NCBI GenBank assembly: GCA_023390785.1
Contig: JAEWCE010000204.1
Coordinates: 1 to 33,755 of the forward strand
Origin: Pseudomonadota bacterium
GTDB taxonomy: Bacteria; Pseudomonadota; Alphaproteobacteria; Rhizobiales; Devosiaceae
Reading direction: 5' to 3'
DNA: 33,755 nucleotides
Of the stretch, positions 33,295 through 33,755 are shown piece by piece; the first letter of the stretch is position 1, and each line of letters begins with the position of its first letter. Below the pieces are notes generated by a model. The model was given only the letters and a program-made list of their open reading frames with translations, did no database searches and was not told the origin of the DNA. The translations under genes were made by a program, and so were the position numbers.

Positions 33295-33755
33295 ATGTCC
33301 GCCGCCGCGCTGATCGAGCTCAAGGCCATTAGCAAGGTCTACGGCCGTGGCGAGGCCGAAGTGCGCGCCCTCGACGGGCTCGATCTCAGCATCGGACGCG
33401 GCGAGTTCGTGGCGGTGATGGGCCCCAGCGGCTCGGGCAAGTCGACCGCGATGAACATCGTGGGCTATCTCGACACTTCCTCGGACGGAAGTTACCGCTT
33501 CGACGGCGTGCCGGTGGAGAAGGCCAACCGCGCGCAACGGACGCTGTTGCGCCGCAACTTCGTGGGCTTCATCTTCCAGGGCTACAATCTGCTGCCGCAG
33601 AACACGGCGCTCGAGAATGTCGAACTGCCGCTGGTCTATCGCGGTGTCGCGCCCGGCGAGCGCCGACGGCTGGCGCAGATCGCACTTAACCGCGTAGGCA
33701 TGACCGGTCGCGAACATCACCGGCCCTCCCAGCTCTCGGGCGGCCAGCAGCAGCG
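33295..33755 (+). CDS. MacB/LolD-like ABC ATPase, N-terminal part (cut by window end)
   Basis: The first 153 residues of an ATP-binding protein that runs off the window. Walker A GPSGSGKST, Q-loop FIFQGYNLLPQNTALENV and the start of the signature LSGGQQQR are present, in the order and spacing of the MacB/LolD/FtsE group. The ATG at 33295 follows the adaptor stop by two bases, so the two are one operon. Whether a fused MacB membrane domain or a separate permease follows is not visible. Confidence 0.92.
   Translation, partial: MSAAALIELKAISKVYGRGEAEVRALDGLDLSIGRGEFVAVMGPSGSGKSTAMNIVGYLDTSSDGSYRFDGVPVEKANRAQRTLLRRNFVGFIFQGYNLLPQNTALENVELPLVYRGVAPGERRRLAQIALNRVGMTGREHHRPSQLSGGQQQ

Overview
The window is GC-rich, densely packed bacterial DNA with many 1-29 nt gene overlaps. 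The gene content (class III cyclase with AAA/TPR, HWE/HisKA_2-type bacteriophytochrome, CUT1 sugar importer, FixK/FNR-like boxes) suggests an alphaproteobacterium, probably of the Hyphomicrobiales. That placement is an inference from gene style, not from a marker gene.

Layout. (1) 1-2129: end of a peptide-type ABC permease, a class V aminotransferase and a GntR/FCD regulator, closed by a good intrinsic terminator. (2) 2209-5036: the last steps of the beta-ketoadipate pathway, namely both subunits of a 3-oxoadipate-type CoA-transferase and a PcaF-type thiolase. (3) 5159-17397: an amino-sugar locus. A NanE-NanK fusion converges on a nine-gene minus-strand block (NagB-like, SIS protein, NagA, ceramidase-like hydrolase, binding protein, two permeases, AGE-family epimerase, Gfo/Idh dehydrogenase). 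A divergent LacI regulator lies beside it, and the same 16-bp palindrome occurs next to a TTGACA box before nagB and before the binding-protein gene. Together the enzymes could take GlcNAc or ManNAc through ManNAc-6-P and GlcNAc-6-P to fructose-6-P. No ATPase for the importer is present. (4) 17504-20140: a YdeI-like protein and an MsbA-type ABC exporter. (5) 20189-20509: a decayed oligopeptide ABC ATPase remnant.

(6) 20634-27003 is the most interesting part: three tightly packed signalling genes. The first encodes a zinc-ribbon/class III cyclase/AAA/TPR protein, the second a response-regulator receiver fused to a thioredoxin-reductase-like flavoprotein that has lost every CxxC, and the third a histidine kinase with an N-terminal cyclic-nucleotide-binding domain. 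Read together they suggest a cyclic-nucleotide-to-phosphorelay-to-flavoenzyme circuit. (7) 27175-29822: heme oxygenase and bacteriophytochrome histidine kinase, with no intact response regulator beside them. (8) 30001-31834 (minus strand): a tiny response-regulator remnant, a flavodoxin-like protein, a host-attachment-type protein and an Hsp20. (9) 32006-33755: a MacA-like adaptor and the start of a MacB-like ATPase, cut by the window end. FNR/FixK-like palindromes sit about 56-64 nt before the flavodoxin, hsp20 and macA-like start codons, suggesting an oxygen- or redox-controlled group.

No tRNA, rRNA, CRISPR array or insertion sequence was recognised.
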